Source: Pseudomonadales bacterium
GTDB taxonomy: Bacteria; Pseudomonadota; Gammaproteobacteria; Pseudomonadales; Azotimanducaceae
Direction: 5' to 3'
NCBI GenBank assembly: GCA_022448085.1
Contig: JAKUTH010000003.1
Location: 1-64,000, forward strand
Length of the DNA: 64,000 nt
A program made the translations under genes and the position numbers. Of the stretch, positions 17,812 to 26,586 are shown piece by piece; the stretch's first letter is position 1, and every line of letters starts with the position of its first letter. The notes beneath the pieces were generated by a model. That model searched no databases, was not told the DNA's origin, and saw nothing but the letters and a program-made list of their open reading frames with translations.

Positions 17812-18787
17812 GATCCTTTTTTCGCTATGCGCGATGTTTGTGACGTTCCTGGCTGACGGAGCGACGAACTTTAAGATCGCAACGATTTCTCCTGATGGGT
17901 CGTCGTGGATGAAGTTACTCCGCGAAGGTGGTCGTTCGGTCGAACGCGCAACCGAGGGGCGTGTGAAGTTCAAATTCTACCCAGGTGGCGTCAAGGGCGA
18001 CGACCAGACCGTGCTGAAATTGATGCGGGTCGGACAACTCCACGGGGGTATTGTCACGACAGGTGTGTTCAATCGGATCTACCCGGACGTTCAGGTCTAC
18101 AACCTGCCAATGCACTTCCGTACTCCTCAGGAGATCGACCAGGTCCGGACAATGTTGGATCCGGAATTAATGCGCGGCCTTGAGAACGCGGGCTTTGTTT
18201 GCTTTGGCATTGCCGAAGTTGGGATGGCCTATGCTATGGGTAAAAAGCGCGCGACCAGTATCGCCGGTGCCCGCCGATTGAAGGTTTGGACGCCGCAGGG
18301 GGACGAGGCGGCCATGCGGACATTGGTCGCGTTCGGAATTACTCCTATACCCTCGTCGATTGTCAATGTTTTGCCGGGTCTTCAGACAGGTCTGTTCGAC
18401 ACTATTACGACGCCACCCGTGGCGGCGGTGGCGCTTCAATGGCACACGCAGATCAGGTTCGTACTCGATCTGCCGTTAATGTATGTCTATGGTTTGTTTG
18501 TGGTTTCGGCAACCCAGTTCGAGCGGCTGAGCGATGCTGATCAGACGACCTTACGATCGATCATGGCTGACGTTGTCAGACAAGCGGACCGGAAAAATCG
18601 AGCCGATGACATAGCCACATTCGACGTCCTGCTGGCTCAGGGTATAGAGCTTCTGACGCCATCGGACGACGAACGTCGCGAATGGAGGCGCGTTGGGGAA
18701 GAGGCAGCCGAAGAATGGATTGATAGGGGCATTGTTAGCCGAGGTCTTTATCAGCGATTCCAATCGGCGCTTGAGGCGCAGAGATAA
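17798..18787 (+). CDS. TRAP transporter substrate-binding protein DctP
   Basis: About 329 residues. A signal peptide (about 1-22) precedes FKIATISPDGSSWMKLLREG, the usual mature start of DctP proteins. TEGRVKFKFYPGGVKGDDQ is also family-typical, as is LKVWTPQGDEA, with the Arg-rich ligand region before it. ATG 17798 lies inside the TatT gene with a 14-base overlap. It captures the ligand in the periplasm and delivers it to DctQM. The ligand is unknown; TatT-linked systems are thought to carry hydrophobic molecules. Confidence 0.87.
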   Translation: MNIFRILFSLCAMFVTFLADGATNFKIATISPDGSSWMKLLREGGRSVERATEGRVKFKFYPGGVKGDDQTVLKLMRVGQLHGGIVTTGVFNRIYPDVQVYNLPMHFRTPQEIDQVRTMLDPELMRGLENAGFVCFGIAEVGMAYAMGKKRATSIAGARRLKVWTPQGDEAAMRTLVAFGITPIPSSIVNVLPGLQTGLFDTITTPPVAAVALQWHTQIRFVLDLPLMYVYGLFVVSATQFERLSDADQTTLRSIMADVVRQADRKNRADDIATFDVLLAQGIELLTPSDDERREWRRVGEEAAEEWIDRGIVSRGLYQRFQSALEAQR

Positions 18788-18803
18788 CGATTTGTTGGCG
18801 TTT

Positions 18804-19259
18804 ATGCAGCGTTTGCTCGCCCGGCTAGAAATGTATTTGTTGGGCGCACTTTTCCTCACCATGTTGGGTGTTGCCTTCTACCAAGTGATTGCTCGGAATA
18901 TGTTCGGTGGTGGTCTACTTTGGGGAGATGAATTGGTCCGTAATGCTGTGTTATGGGTGACCATGCTCGGTGCTACCTCGGCGGCTGGCACGAACGGTCA
19001 CATTTGCATTGATATCGTCGCCCGATTCGCCGGTGACCGGGCTCGCGCGGTGATCGGTCGTTTCACGAGCCTCTTCACCTCGATTGTTTGTTTGACGTTG
19101 GGGTGGTATTCGATCGACGTACTTTATGGAGATTACCTCTACCAGACCCCGGGATTTGGTCCAATCCCGGCGTGGATCTGCGAGGTGATTATTCCGGTGG
19201 CGGCGTTTACGATGGGGCTGCGGTATTTGATACGGACCGTGAAGCCGGAAACCACGTGA
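18804..19259 (+). CDS. TRAP transporter small permease DctQ
   Basis: About 151 residues from ATG 18804 (TTG 18792 is the alternative); a longer frame reaching back to 18693 overlaps dctP and is not needed. Four hydrophobic segments are visible, with FYQVIARNMFGGGLLWGDEL and TSAAGTNGHICIDI typical of DctQ. It is the small inner-membrane subunit that pairs with DctM. Its stop overlaps the dctM GTG start. Confidence 0.85.
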   Translation: MQRLLARLEMYLLGALFLTMLGVAFYQVIARNMFGGGLLWGDELVRNAVLWVTMLGATSAAGTNGHICIDIVARFAGDRARAVIGRFTSLFTSIVCLTLGWYSIDVLYGDYLYQTPGFGPIPAWICEVIIPVAAFTMGLRYLIRTVKPETT

Positions 19260-20527
19260 TCTGGGTTGGTATCGTGACCGTGATCATGGTGGCGCTCCTT
19301 GGTGCGCCCCTTTTCGCCGTGGTCTTGGCGGCTGCGATGTTGGGATTTCTTGCAACCGACGTGAACTTATCCGTCGTCGCGATTGAGATATACCGAATCA
19401 CCGACACTCCGTTGTTGGTGGCGTTGCCGCTCTTCACATTTGCCGGATACCTAATGGCGGAGGCAAACACTTCGGAACGTCTCATGGCATTGACGCGCGC
19501 CATGTTTGGCTGGATGCCAGCCGGTCTCGCGATAGTGGGGTTTGTCGCCTGCGCCCTGTTTACAGCTCTCACCGGGGCGTCTGGTGTGACCATCGTTGCG
19601 CTCGGTGCCTTACTCCTACCCATGTTGAAAGAGGCGGGCTATAGCGAAAGATATGGTCTCGGGCTCGTCACCACCTCTGGAAGTCTTGGCTTGCTCATCG
19701 TTCCGTCAGTACCACTCATTCTTTATGGCATTGTGGCCCAGCAACTCGATGTCGGTGAATCATTTACCATCCAACAACTCTTTTTGGCGGGATTGTTGCC
19801 TGTCATTTTGATGGTGTCGGCGCTTTCGGCGTGGACTATGTGGCGCCATGGCGACGCAAAACGAACTCGGTTTAGCTCGCGCGAGGTCTGGACAAGCTTG
19901 ACGCAAGCCAAGTGGGAAGTGGCGCTCCCTATCGTCGTGCTTGGAGGCATTTACTCGGGCATATTCGCTATATCTGAGGCCGCCGCACTGACCGCGTTGT
20001 ACGTTATCGTGATCGAGGTATTCGTATACCGCGATGTCGCACTCGCTAAGATCCCAACAGTCATTCGTGACGCGATGGTCATGGTAGGTAGCATCATACT
20101 CATTCTTGGTTGCGCGCTAGCGCTGACGAACTTTTTGGTCGACGCCGAGGTCCCGCAACGACTTTTTGAGGTGATTCAAGAACGCATTTCGAGTCGCGTG
20201 ATGTTTCTGATACTCCTCAACATCTTGCTGTTACTCCTTGGGGCGATACTCGATATATTTTCGGCGATCGTGATCATGGTTCCGCTGATTCTGCCGGTGG
20301 CTATTGGTTACGGTATCCATCCGTTGCATCTCGGCATTATTTTTCTCGCGAATTTACAGATCGGTTATTTCACGCCACCGATAGGTATGAATTTGTTCAT
20401 CGCAAGTTATCGGTTTAATCGACCTGTGCTCGAACTATATGCCGCATGTCTTCCTTTCATGGCGGTCTTACTTCTTGTGCTTCTCCTGATTACGTATATA
20501 CCGGCACTCTCTCTGTGGTTCCTGTAA
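19256..20527 (+). CDS. TRAP transporter large permease DctM
   Basis: A 423-residue polytopic protein, the normal size for DctM, with about 12 membrane segments. Motifs such as TGASGVTIVALGALLLPML and IGMNLFIASYRFNRP near the end are characteristic. The start is GTG 19256, forming a GTGA overlap with dctQ; upstream in-frame sequence inside dctQ is not part of the protein. It is the sodium-driven transport channel of the TRAP system. Confidence 0.88.
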   Translation: MIWVGIVTVIMVALLGAPLFAVVLAAAMLGFLATDVNLSVVAIEIYRITDTPLLVALPLFTFAGYLMAEANTSERLMALTRAMFGWMPAGLAIVGFVACALFTALTGASGVTIVALGALLLPMLKEAGYSERYGLGLVTTSGSLGLLIVPSVPLILYGIVAQQLDVGESFTIQQLFLAGLLPVILMVSALSAWTMWRHGDAKRTRFSSREVWTSLTQAKWEVALPIVVLGGIYSGIFAISEAAALTALYVIVIEVFVYRDVALAKIPTVIRDAMVMVGSIILILGCALALTNFLVDAEVPQRLFEVIQERISSRVMFLILLNILLLLLGAILDIFSAIVIMVPLILPVAIGYGIHPLHLGIIFLANLQIGYFTPPIGMNLFIASYRFNRPVLELYAACLPFMAVLLLVLLLITYIPALSLWFL

Positions 20528-20553
20528 GCTGATTCGCTCGCGTGGTGAAGTCC

Positions 20554-21123
20554 ATGTTTCGAATCGTATTGATAGTTCTGGCGTTCGAATTTGCGATCGG
20601 TAGCGAACCGGAGCGTGTGGTGTCCGAATTTCACGACGAGCTTCTATCTTCAATGAAATCGGATGCCGCATTCGTTGAGCGATACTTGGTTCTCGACGAA
20701 GCGGTCGGAAAGGCGTTTGACGTCGCGACCATTACTCGTATCAGCCTTGGCAAATCCTGGCGCGAACAATCGGCTGAAGAACGGTTTGGTTTTAATGCGT
20801 TATTGCGTGAACTGATCGTCGCGACGTATACAAGCCGATTTTCGAGCTTTAACGATCAAAGCTTTGAGATAATAGAAGCGACTGAGGTTCGAGATGATCG
20901 GTGGGTAGTGAAGACGCATCTTGTGAAGAAAGACGGCGGGATCGTTCGGCTTGATTACTATTTTAGAGACGGTCTTATTTTCAATGTCGTTGCTGATGGC
21001 GTAAGCGATTTGTCGTTGCGCCGTGCTGATTACGCTTCCATTATCGGATCGGAGGGGTTGGACGGGCTAAGACGGAGTATTCGGGACAATATCGAGGAAT
21101 ATCGGTCTTCTGATGCGCATTAG
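20554..21123 (+). CDS. mlaC: MlaC-type periplasmic phospholipid-binding protein
   Basis: About 189 residues with an N-terminal signal (MFRIVLIVLAFEFAIG). The rest matches the MlaC/Ttg2D family, including HpnM of hopanoid clusters: FHDELLSSM, ISLGKSWREQSAEERFGF and RLDYYFRDG. MlaC carries phospholipids across the periplasm between membranes. The start is ATG 20554 or GTG 20542. It follows dctM by under 30 bases and overlaps mlaA by 11, so it belongs to the TRAP operon. No mlaFEDB genes are near. Confidence 0.85.
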   Translation: MFRIVLIVLAFEFAIGSEPERVVSEFHDELLSSMKSDAAFVERYLVLDEAVGKAFDVATITRISLGKSWREQSAEERFGFNALLRELIVATYTSRFSSFNDQSFEIIEATEVRDDRWVVKTHLVKKDGGIVRLDYYFRDGLIFNVVADGVSDLSLRRADYASIIGSEGLDGLRRSIRDNIEEYRSSDAH

Positions 21124-21841
21124 CTTCGTTTCTCCTGCGGTGCTTGTTGCGCTTGCATCCGGCTGTGCCCTTAGTCCCGGTCCCGAATATGCCGTGTACG
21201 ATCCAGTTGAGTCGGTCAATCGACGTTCTTATGAGATCTCCGAAGCGTTGGATCGAGGCGTATTACGGCCGCTCGCGGTCGGATACCGTAAGGTCATGCC
21301 GACATTTGCGGAGCATGCAGTCGAAAACTTTTTTACGAATCTTCGTTCCACGGAAAGTGCTCTCTCGGGTTTTTTGCAGGGAGCCCCGAAGCGTGGGTTT
21401 AGAGATACCGGTCGGTTGTTCGTCAACAGTACCCTTGGCGTTGGCGGCCTACTTGATGTAGCGACGGCGTTGGGGATGGAACCGCAGGGCGAAGATCTTG
21501 GTCAAGTCCTAGCATCGTGGGGGTATACACGGTCGCGCTACTTGTACGTTCCGGTGTTGGGACCAACCACGGTACGTGACCTTCCACACCTCATTGTTCG
21601 TGCGTCACTGCCTCGATTGGCCATGCACGAAAACTACAACGGCTGGGTGGGCACCCTTGATCTCGCCAGCACTCGTGCCGAAGTCCTTATGGATACGGAT
21701 GTGCGGGACGAAACATCTCTAGACCCGTACACGTTCACCCGCGAAGCCTTTTACCAGCGGCGGCGCGATGCCGTGTTTAATGGCGAACCACCTGTTGAGG
21801 CGGGCTTCGATCTTCTGTTAGAGGAATTCGACGAGGAGTAA
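21113..21841 (+). CDS. mlaA: MlaA/VacJ outer-membrane lipoprotein
   Basis: A 242-residue lipoprotein with lipobox LASGC and Cys18 as the likely lipid site. YDPVESVNRRSYEISEALDR and VENFFTNLRS are diagnostic of MlaA, as are GRLFVNSTLGVGGLLDVA and YLYVPVLGPTTVRDL. MlaA forms a ring in the outer membrane through which phospholipids leave or enter the outer leaflet. ATG 21113 overlaps mlaC. With MlaC and the RND protein that follows, this makes an outer-membrane lipid transport set. Confidence 0.9.
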   Translation: MRISFVSPAVLVALASGCALSPGPEYAVYDPVESVNRRSYEISEALDRGVLRPLAVGYRKVMPTFAEHAVENFFTNLRSTESALSGFLQGAPKRGFRDTGRLFVNSTLGVGGLLDVATALGMEPQGEDLGQVLASWGYTRSRYLYVPVLGPTTVRDLPHLIVRASLPRLAMHENYNGWVGTLDLASTRAEVLMDTDVRDETSLDPYTFTREAFYQRRRDAVFNGEPPVEAGFDLLLEEFDEE

Positions 21842-21847
21842 TAGACG

Positions 21848-24424
21848 TTGGATCGAATACTCGCTCGATGGGTTGCTCTGGTCGCTGCATGGCCGTTAAG
21901 TACGCTGCTCTTGATTGGCGTCATAACCGCACTGCTTGGTCACGTATCCGTGACCCAATTCCAAATGAATTCAAATCTGAGCGATCTAATCCGTCAGGAC
22001 GCCCCGTGGAAGGATGATTTTGAGTCGTTCAAATCGCGCTTCCCCCAACTCGTAGATACTGCGGTTGTTGTCGTCAGTGGCACGTCAATGCAGGGGGTGG
22101 AGGACACTTCTAAATCCATCGAGCAGCGGCTCTTGGCGCGACCCGATCTTTTTTCCGACGTTTATTCGCCCATGACGGACCCTTTTTTCCGCGATAACGC
22201 GTTTCTGATGATGGATCTCGATGCCTTGGAGTCGATGGTGGATCGGCTTGCGGAAGCGCAACCAATGCTGACGCGTGTCGCCGAGGACCCCAGTCTACGG
22301 TCGGTTTTTTCGTTGGTTCGTGACGGGCTCGAAAACGAGGCAGAGATTGGTTTCGACCGCGTCCTGAGGATCTTGTCAGATTCGGCGGCATCGGTACTTG
22401 CTGGGGATAACACGCCGGTACGTTGGGCTGACGAGTTCTTTGACAGCGGTGAGAAGCGAATTGTCGGATTGATCATTTTGCGTGGCAAAGTCGATCACAC
22501 GGACGCGCTACCGAACGCACTCATCATGCAAAATCTCAGATTGGAAATAGCCTCCGCCGTCGTTCCTGAGGATATCGACGTCGCTGTAACGGGAGAAATT
22601 GCACTTTCTCACGAGGAAATTACAGCGGCCCAAGACGGCGTCCGCATCGCTGGATTTATTTCCCTAGCCGTTCTACTCCTGGTTTTAGGCGTGGGCATTC
22701 GTTCGGTCCGTATTATCGGTGCGACATTCGCGATGATCGGGATTGGCATTGTCTGGACAACCGGATACGCGCTGCTCACGGTGGGTGAATTTAATACTAT
22801 GTCGATTATTTTCTTGGTCATGTTTTTTGGACTTGGAGTCAGTTCAGCGGTGCATTTCTCGCTACGTTTTCGCGAGGCCATGTATCAAGAACATTTAGCC
22901 CTAAAACCGGCGCTTGAACGAGCGGGCGCGACGGTGGGCAGGGCGATCTTGCTATGCGCGGTGACCACGGCAATTGGATTTATGGGCTTTGCTCCGACCG
23001 ACTATAAAGGTCTTGGAGATCTAGGGATTATTTCCGCTGGCGGCATGATCGTCGCCTTCATTCTTACGTTTACGTTGTTACCGGCAGTGTTTGTATTAGT
23101 CGGAGCGCCAGGTCGAGCGCAAGCTGCGCAAGTCGGCAGCGGCGACCTCGCCATGAAATGGTTGTCCGACCGGCGAACCCCCATTCTCGCCGGGGTTTCT
23201 CTACTGGCGATCGTTGCGACGGTTGTTGGATCAAGGATGTATTTTGACTACAGCGTTCTCGCATTGCGCGACCCAGACTCAGAGTCGATGCGTACGCTCG
23301 CCCTTCTTCAAGAAGAAGAAATTGTGACGGACTACACCCTGTCAATACTCACGCAGGACGAAGACGAAACTCGGAGGCTCGATCGACTTCTGGACCTTCC
23401 GACCGTAGGTAAGATCACGACGCCGTTCGATTACGTACCGAAAGACCAAGACGATAAGCTCTTCCTGCTTGAAGATGCGCAGGCTTTTCTGCTTAGTGCT
23501 CTTGAACCAGGTATCAGTTCCACGCCCCCGACATCGTTAGAACTGGAAGAAGAATTTGAGCTTTTCAAGAAGGCTCTACGACAGAATTCGCTTGCAGATA
23601 GTGATTTGGATCGCGCGCGCGTTCGCCTTTTGGAGGTCGTTGCTCGAATTGAACCGATCTCCCTGGGACAATGGCAAGCGATGGTGATTACGGGTTTGGT
23701 CCAGGAACTTGATTGGCTGCGCCGGGCGATCACGGTCGACGAAAAACAGTTTGGCGACTTACCGGAGAGTTTGCGAAATAGACTCGTAAGTACGGACGGG
23801 GAGTATCTCTCCATGGCGTTACCGGCGCTCGACATCAGCGATGTTACGGAGTTGTCGCGATTTATCGAAGAGGTTCGCGCCGAGGTACCGTTTGCCACCG
23901 GTCGGCCCGTGGTGGAATGGGGCGTTGGTAATGTCGTGGTCGATTCGTTCGTCTGGGCACTGGTCTTCGCCGTTATTGGGATCGGTACCGTATTAGCCAT
24001 TTTTCTGCGGCGTGCACTTACGCCGGTATTGGTCCTCATCCCCTTAGCGCTAACGGCTCTTTTTACGGTTGCCGTTGCCGTATTGATCGACATGCCTCTG
24101 AACATGGCGAATATTCTCGTGATCCCTCTAATATTTGGTTTAGGGGTCGATAACGGAATCCATGTCGTCGAACGGTTTCGTCGGACCGGTGCCGTTACAG
24201 AATTGATGCATTCGAGTACACCGCTCGCGGTCGTTCTGAGCACGCTTACAACCATCGGGACGTTTGCGGCATTGACACTTTCGCCGCATCAAGGAACCGC
24301 GTCGATCGGATATTTGTTAACGCTGGCGGTTTCATTGTTGCTGGTGTTTACGCTGTTCGTCCTACCGTTATTGCTTTCTTTTCAGACGGGAAAGGCGAGT
24401 GACGCGTCATTGTCTGTTTCCTAA
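21848..24424 (+). CDS. MMPL/RND-family exporter, HpnN-like
   Basis: An 858-residue RND-superfamily membrane protein with two repeats, each a periplasmic domain followed by a bundle of membrane helices (first bundle about 255-420, second about 715-850). The helix-4 motif is intact in the second half (GLGVDNGIHVVERFR, Asp near 767). In the first half the corresponding Asp is Ser (GLGVSSAVHFSLRFRE, about 332). HpnN, the closest functional analogue, moves hopanoids to the outer membrane. The start is TTG 21848 with GAGGAG upstream. It ends the TRAP-Mla operon. Confidence 0.85.
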   Translation: MDRILARWVALVAAWPLSTLLLIGVITALLGHVSVTQFQMNSNLSDLIRQDAPWKDDFESFKSRFPQLVDTAVVVVSGTSMQGVEDTSKSIEQRLLARPDLFSDVYSPMTDPFFRDNAFLMMDLDALESMVDRLAEAQPMLTRVAEDPSLRSVFSLVRDGLENEAEIGFDRVLRILSDSAASVLAGDNTPVRWADEFFDSGEKRIVGLIILRGKVDHTDALPNALIMQNLRLEIASAVVPEDIDVAVTGEIALSHEEITAAQDGVRIAGFISLAVLLLVLGVGIRSVRIIGATFAMIGIGIVWTTGYALLTVGEFNTMSIIFLVMFFGLGVSSAVHFSLRFREAMYQEHLALKPALERAGATVGRAILLCAVTTAIGFMGFAPTDYKGLGDLGIISAGGMIVAFILTFTLLPAVFVLVGAPGRAQAAQVGSGDLAMKWLSDRRTPILAGVSLLAIVATVVGSRMYFDYSVLALRDPDSESMRTLALLQEEEIVTDYTLSILTQDEDETRRLDRLLDLPTVGKITTPFDYVPKDQDDKLFLLEDAQAFLLSALEPGISSTPPTSLELEEEFELFKKALRQNSLADSDLDRARVRLLEVVARIEPISLGQWQAMVITGLVQELDWLRRAITVDEKQFGDLPESLRNRLVSTDGEYLSMALPALDISDVTELSRFIEEVRAEVPFATGRPVVEWGVGNVVVDSFVWALVFAVIGIGTVLAIFLRRALTPVLVLIPLALTALFTVAVAVLIDMPLNMANILVIPLIFGLGVDNGIHVVERFRRTGAVTELMHSSTPLAVVLSTLTTIGTFAALTLSPHQGTASIGYLLTLAVSLLLVFTLFVLPLLLSFQTGKASDASLSVS

Positions 24425-24474
24425 CCCGGTGGGATGTTGGCGGTTCACGTTAACTATTCGAGGCGTTTAGACGC

Positions 24475-24879
24475 GTGAATGTTGAGCTCGAAATAGTTGT
24501 TGAACGCCCCGGCTTGTACGACGTGACTCAACAAGTTAGTGAGATCGTATCGGGCAGCGGAGTTGGTGAGGGTCTCGCGACGATTTTCATTCGTCACACG
24601 TCGGCTAGCCTCATCATTCAAGAGAATGCAGACCCTAGCGTTCTTGAGGACTTGCAAGCCTGGATGGATCGATCGGTTCCTCAAGATGCCCAGTTATATG
24701 CGCATCGAGCCGAGGGTCCGGATGATATGCCAGCACACATCCGAGCCGCGATTACGGCATCGAGTGTCACGATTCCAGTGATGAATGGCCGTATGGCGCT
24801 CGGTACATGGCAGGGAATTTTCCTTTGGGAGCATCGCCACGGTCCAAAACAACGGCACATGATCGTCAGCGTGCACTGA
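24475..24879 (+). CDS. YjbQ/UPF0047 family protein
   Basis: A 134-residue single-domain protein of the YjbQ (UPF0047) family. TIFIRHTSASLIIQENADP and HRAEGPDDMPAHIRA are conserved, with histidines in HTSAS, MPAHIR and EHRHGPKQRH. The family is trimeric; a weak thiamine-phosphate synthase activity has been reported, but the cellular role is unsettled. GTG start at 24475. It stands 50 bases after the RND gene and may or may not belong to that operon. Confidence 0.85.
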   Translation: MNVELEIVVERPGLYDVTQQVSEIVSGSGVGEGLATIFIRHTSASLIIQENADPSVLEDLQAWMDRSVPQDAQLYAHRAEGPDDMPAHIRAAITASSVTIPVMNGRMALGTWQGIFLWEHRHGPKQRHMIVSVH

Positions 24880-24886
24880 GTCGCGG

Positions 24887-25282
24887 TCAGCGGTCTCGAA
24901 GTTCACTCATCCATTTGCGGTGGCCGTCGGGATCGAGAATCATTGACGAGAAATACGTCAGTAGATCTTTGTGCGATTTCGACAGCTTCGCTTTATTCAT
25001 TGCAGTTTCGCCCGAGCGACTCGCGATAAATCGGAACGATTCGGTAATGGCCTCGGATTCGCCGAGAATTTCATTGGCGATTTCGTTAATCACGCTGTGT
25101 GCTGTTTCGAGGTCGGTTTCAGTCAGTTCCGCTTCTTCGGGATCCATAACTAGGTTTGCCCAGAACGTCGTCAAATATAGACGGTAGGTTTCTTTGTCCA
25201 CAAACGTGTCAGCCACGGCGGATCGTTTTTCGATCTGCGACAGGATGGGATCGAGCATCTCAGCAATTTTGTCGCGGTTCAT
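24887..25282 (-). CDS. Hypothetical acidic helical protein
   Basis: A 131-residue protein that I do not recognise. It is predicted to be mostly helical and acidic, with no signal peptide, membrane segment or metal motif. The segment KETYRLYLTTFWANLVMDPE and the C-terminal DPDGHRKWMSEL look conserved-protein-like. It is convergent with yjbQ. The 160 bases upstream hold no clear promoter and only a weak open frame. Confidence 0.55.
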   Translation of the reverse strand: MNRDKIAEMLDPILSQIEKRSAVADTFVDKETYRLYLTTFWANLVMDPEEAELTETDLETAHSVINEIANEILGESEAITESFRFIASRSGETAMNKAKLSKSHKDLLTYFSSMILDPDGHRKWMSELRDR

Positions 25283-25446
25283 GGCGTGAAAGTCGAATTG
25301 GTGCTTGGGCGCTGCAAAAGGTTGTTCTCAAAGGGATCAGTGACGCCCGGAATCATAACGTTGCACCGGATTGCAATGCCATGGTTGAGCCTATACGTTC
25401 GGCAGCTGAAGAGATTCGTGTGGCGTAGCGGCAGGGGCAACATAGG

Positions 25447-26586
25447 GTGTTTTCGGGACTTGATTTTGAACCAGCGCGATTACCACCGGAAGCGGAAGCG
25501 CTTCGTGTAGGAGTTCGGGATTTCGTCGAGCGGGAGTTACCCGGTGACTATCTGCGCAACTCGGATTTTAATGAAGGTCATTCTGCCGAGTTTTCACAAA
25601 AGCTCGGTATGCGAGGCTGGATCGGGATGACGTGGCCTAAGCAATACGGTGGTGGGGACCGCAGTTTTTTTGAACGATACGTCGTGACTGAAGAACTGCT
25701 TGCCGCTGGAGCCCCTGTAAGTGCGCATTGGATTGCAGATCGTCAGAGCGGTCCGTTGCTTCTACGCTACGGAACCGAGGACCAGAAACTCAAATATTTG
25801 CCGCCCATCACCCGCGGGGAATCTTATTTTTCCATTGGCATGAGCGAACCGGACTCCGGGTCAGACCTTGCGTCCGTGCAAACGAGAGCCAGTGCCGTGG
25901 ATGGTGGGTGGATCCTGAACGGAACGAAGCTATGGTCGACGGATGCTCATCGCAACCACTATATGGTGGCGCTAGTCCGCACCGGACCGTCGGGTGAGAG
26001 TCGCCACGAAGGTTTATCGCAATTTATTGTCGATTTGCATGCGAATGGCGTCACCGTACGACCGATCAAGAATATTGCAGGTGACGAAGATTTTAACGAA
26101 GTGGTGTTCGAGGATTGTGTTGTGTCGGAAGAGAACCTCGTTGGCGCCGTGGGAAATGGTTGGGAACAAGTAACGAGTGAGCTGGGTTACGAGCGGAGCG
26201 GTCCGGAGCGGTTCCTTTCGGCTTTTCGTGTATTTGTCGAATTTGTTCGTTACGTGGGCGCCAGTCCGTCCGACGAAGAATCAGCCCTCATTGGGCGTTT
26301 GGCTAGTCATATCATGACATTACGGCAGATGTCGATTTCGGTAGCGGCTATGTTGCAAGCAGGAAAAAATCCCGCGACCGAGGCGGCACTCGTCAAGTCG
26401 CTCGGCAACGATTTTGAAAAAACCCTACCCGAATTGGTTCGTCTTTTTGCTCCGCGTCTCGGGCCGAAACATCCGTTACGGTGCAGCTTAGAACAGACCT
26501 TGTTGCATTCACCTTCCTTTACGATTCGTGGTGGTACCCGCGAGATCCTGCGTGGAGTTATCGCCCGCGGGTTGGGACTTCGATGA
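25447..26586 (+). CDS. Acyl-CoA dehydrogenase, larger subunit of a pair
   Basis: A 379-residue FAD-dependent acyl-CoA dehydrogenase. WPKQYGGGDRS, FSIGMSEPDSGSDLASV and KLWSTDAHR cover the FAD and substrate regions, and FTIRGGTREILRGVI is the C-terminal FAD contact. The start is GTG 25447. The next gene is a shorter dehydrogenase overlapping by four bases. Such pairs form alpha2beta2 enzymes in steroid side-chain breakdown (FadE26-FadE27 and related), so a bulky acyl-CoA substrate is plausible. Confidence 0.85.
   Translation: MFSGLDFEPARLPPEAEALRVGVRDFVERELPGDYLRNSDFNEGHSAEFSQKLGMRGWIGMTWPKQYGGGDRSFFERYVVTEELLAAGAPVSAHWIADRQSGPLLLRYGTEDQKLKYLPPITRGESYFSIGMSEPDSGSDLASVQTRASAVDGGWILNGTKLWSTDAHRNHYMVALVRTGPSGESRHEGLSQFIVDLHANGVTVRPIKNIAGDEDFNEVVFEDCVVSEENLVGAVGNGWEQVTSELGYERSGPERFLSAFRVFVEFVRYVGASPSDEESALIGRLASHIMTLRQMSISVAAMLQAGKNPATEAALVKSLGNDFEKTLPELVRLFAPRLGPKHPLRCSLEQTLLHSPSFTIRGGTREILRGVIARGLGLR

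Noticed and set aside
23431-24255. Minus-strand frame of 274 codons inside the RND gene
   Set aside because: Composition is Ser/Thr/Arg-heavy and it mirrors the conserved RND coding sequence, so it is a shadow frame.
25283-25446. Small gene ending with MVEPIRSAAEEIRVA before the acyl-CoA dehydrogenase
   Set aside because: A short frame without start context or recognised homology; it could be a remnant, but evidence is too thin.
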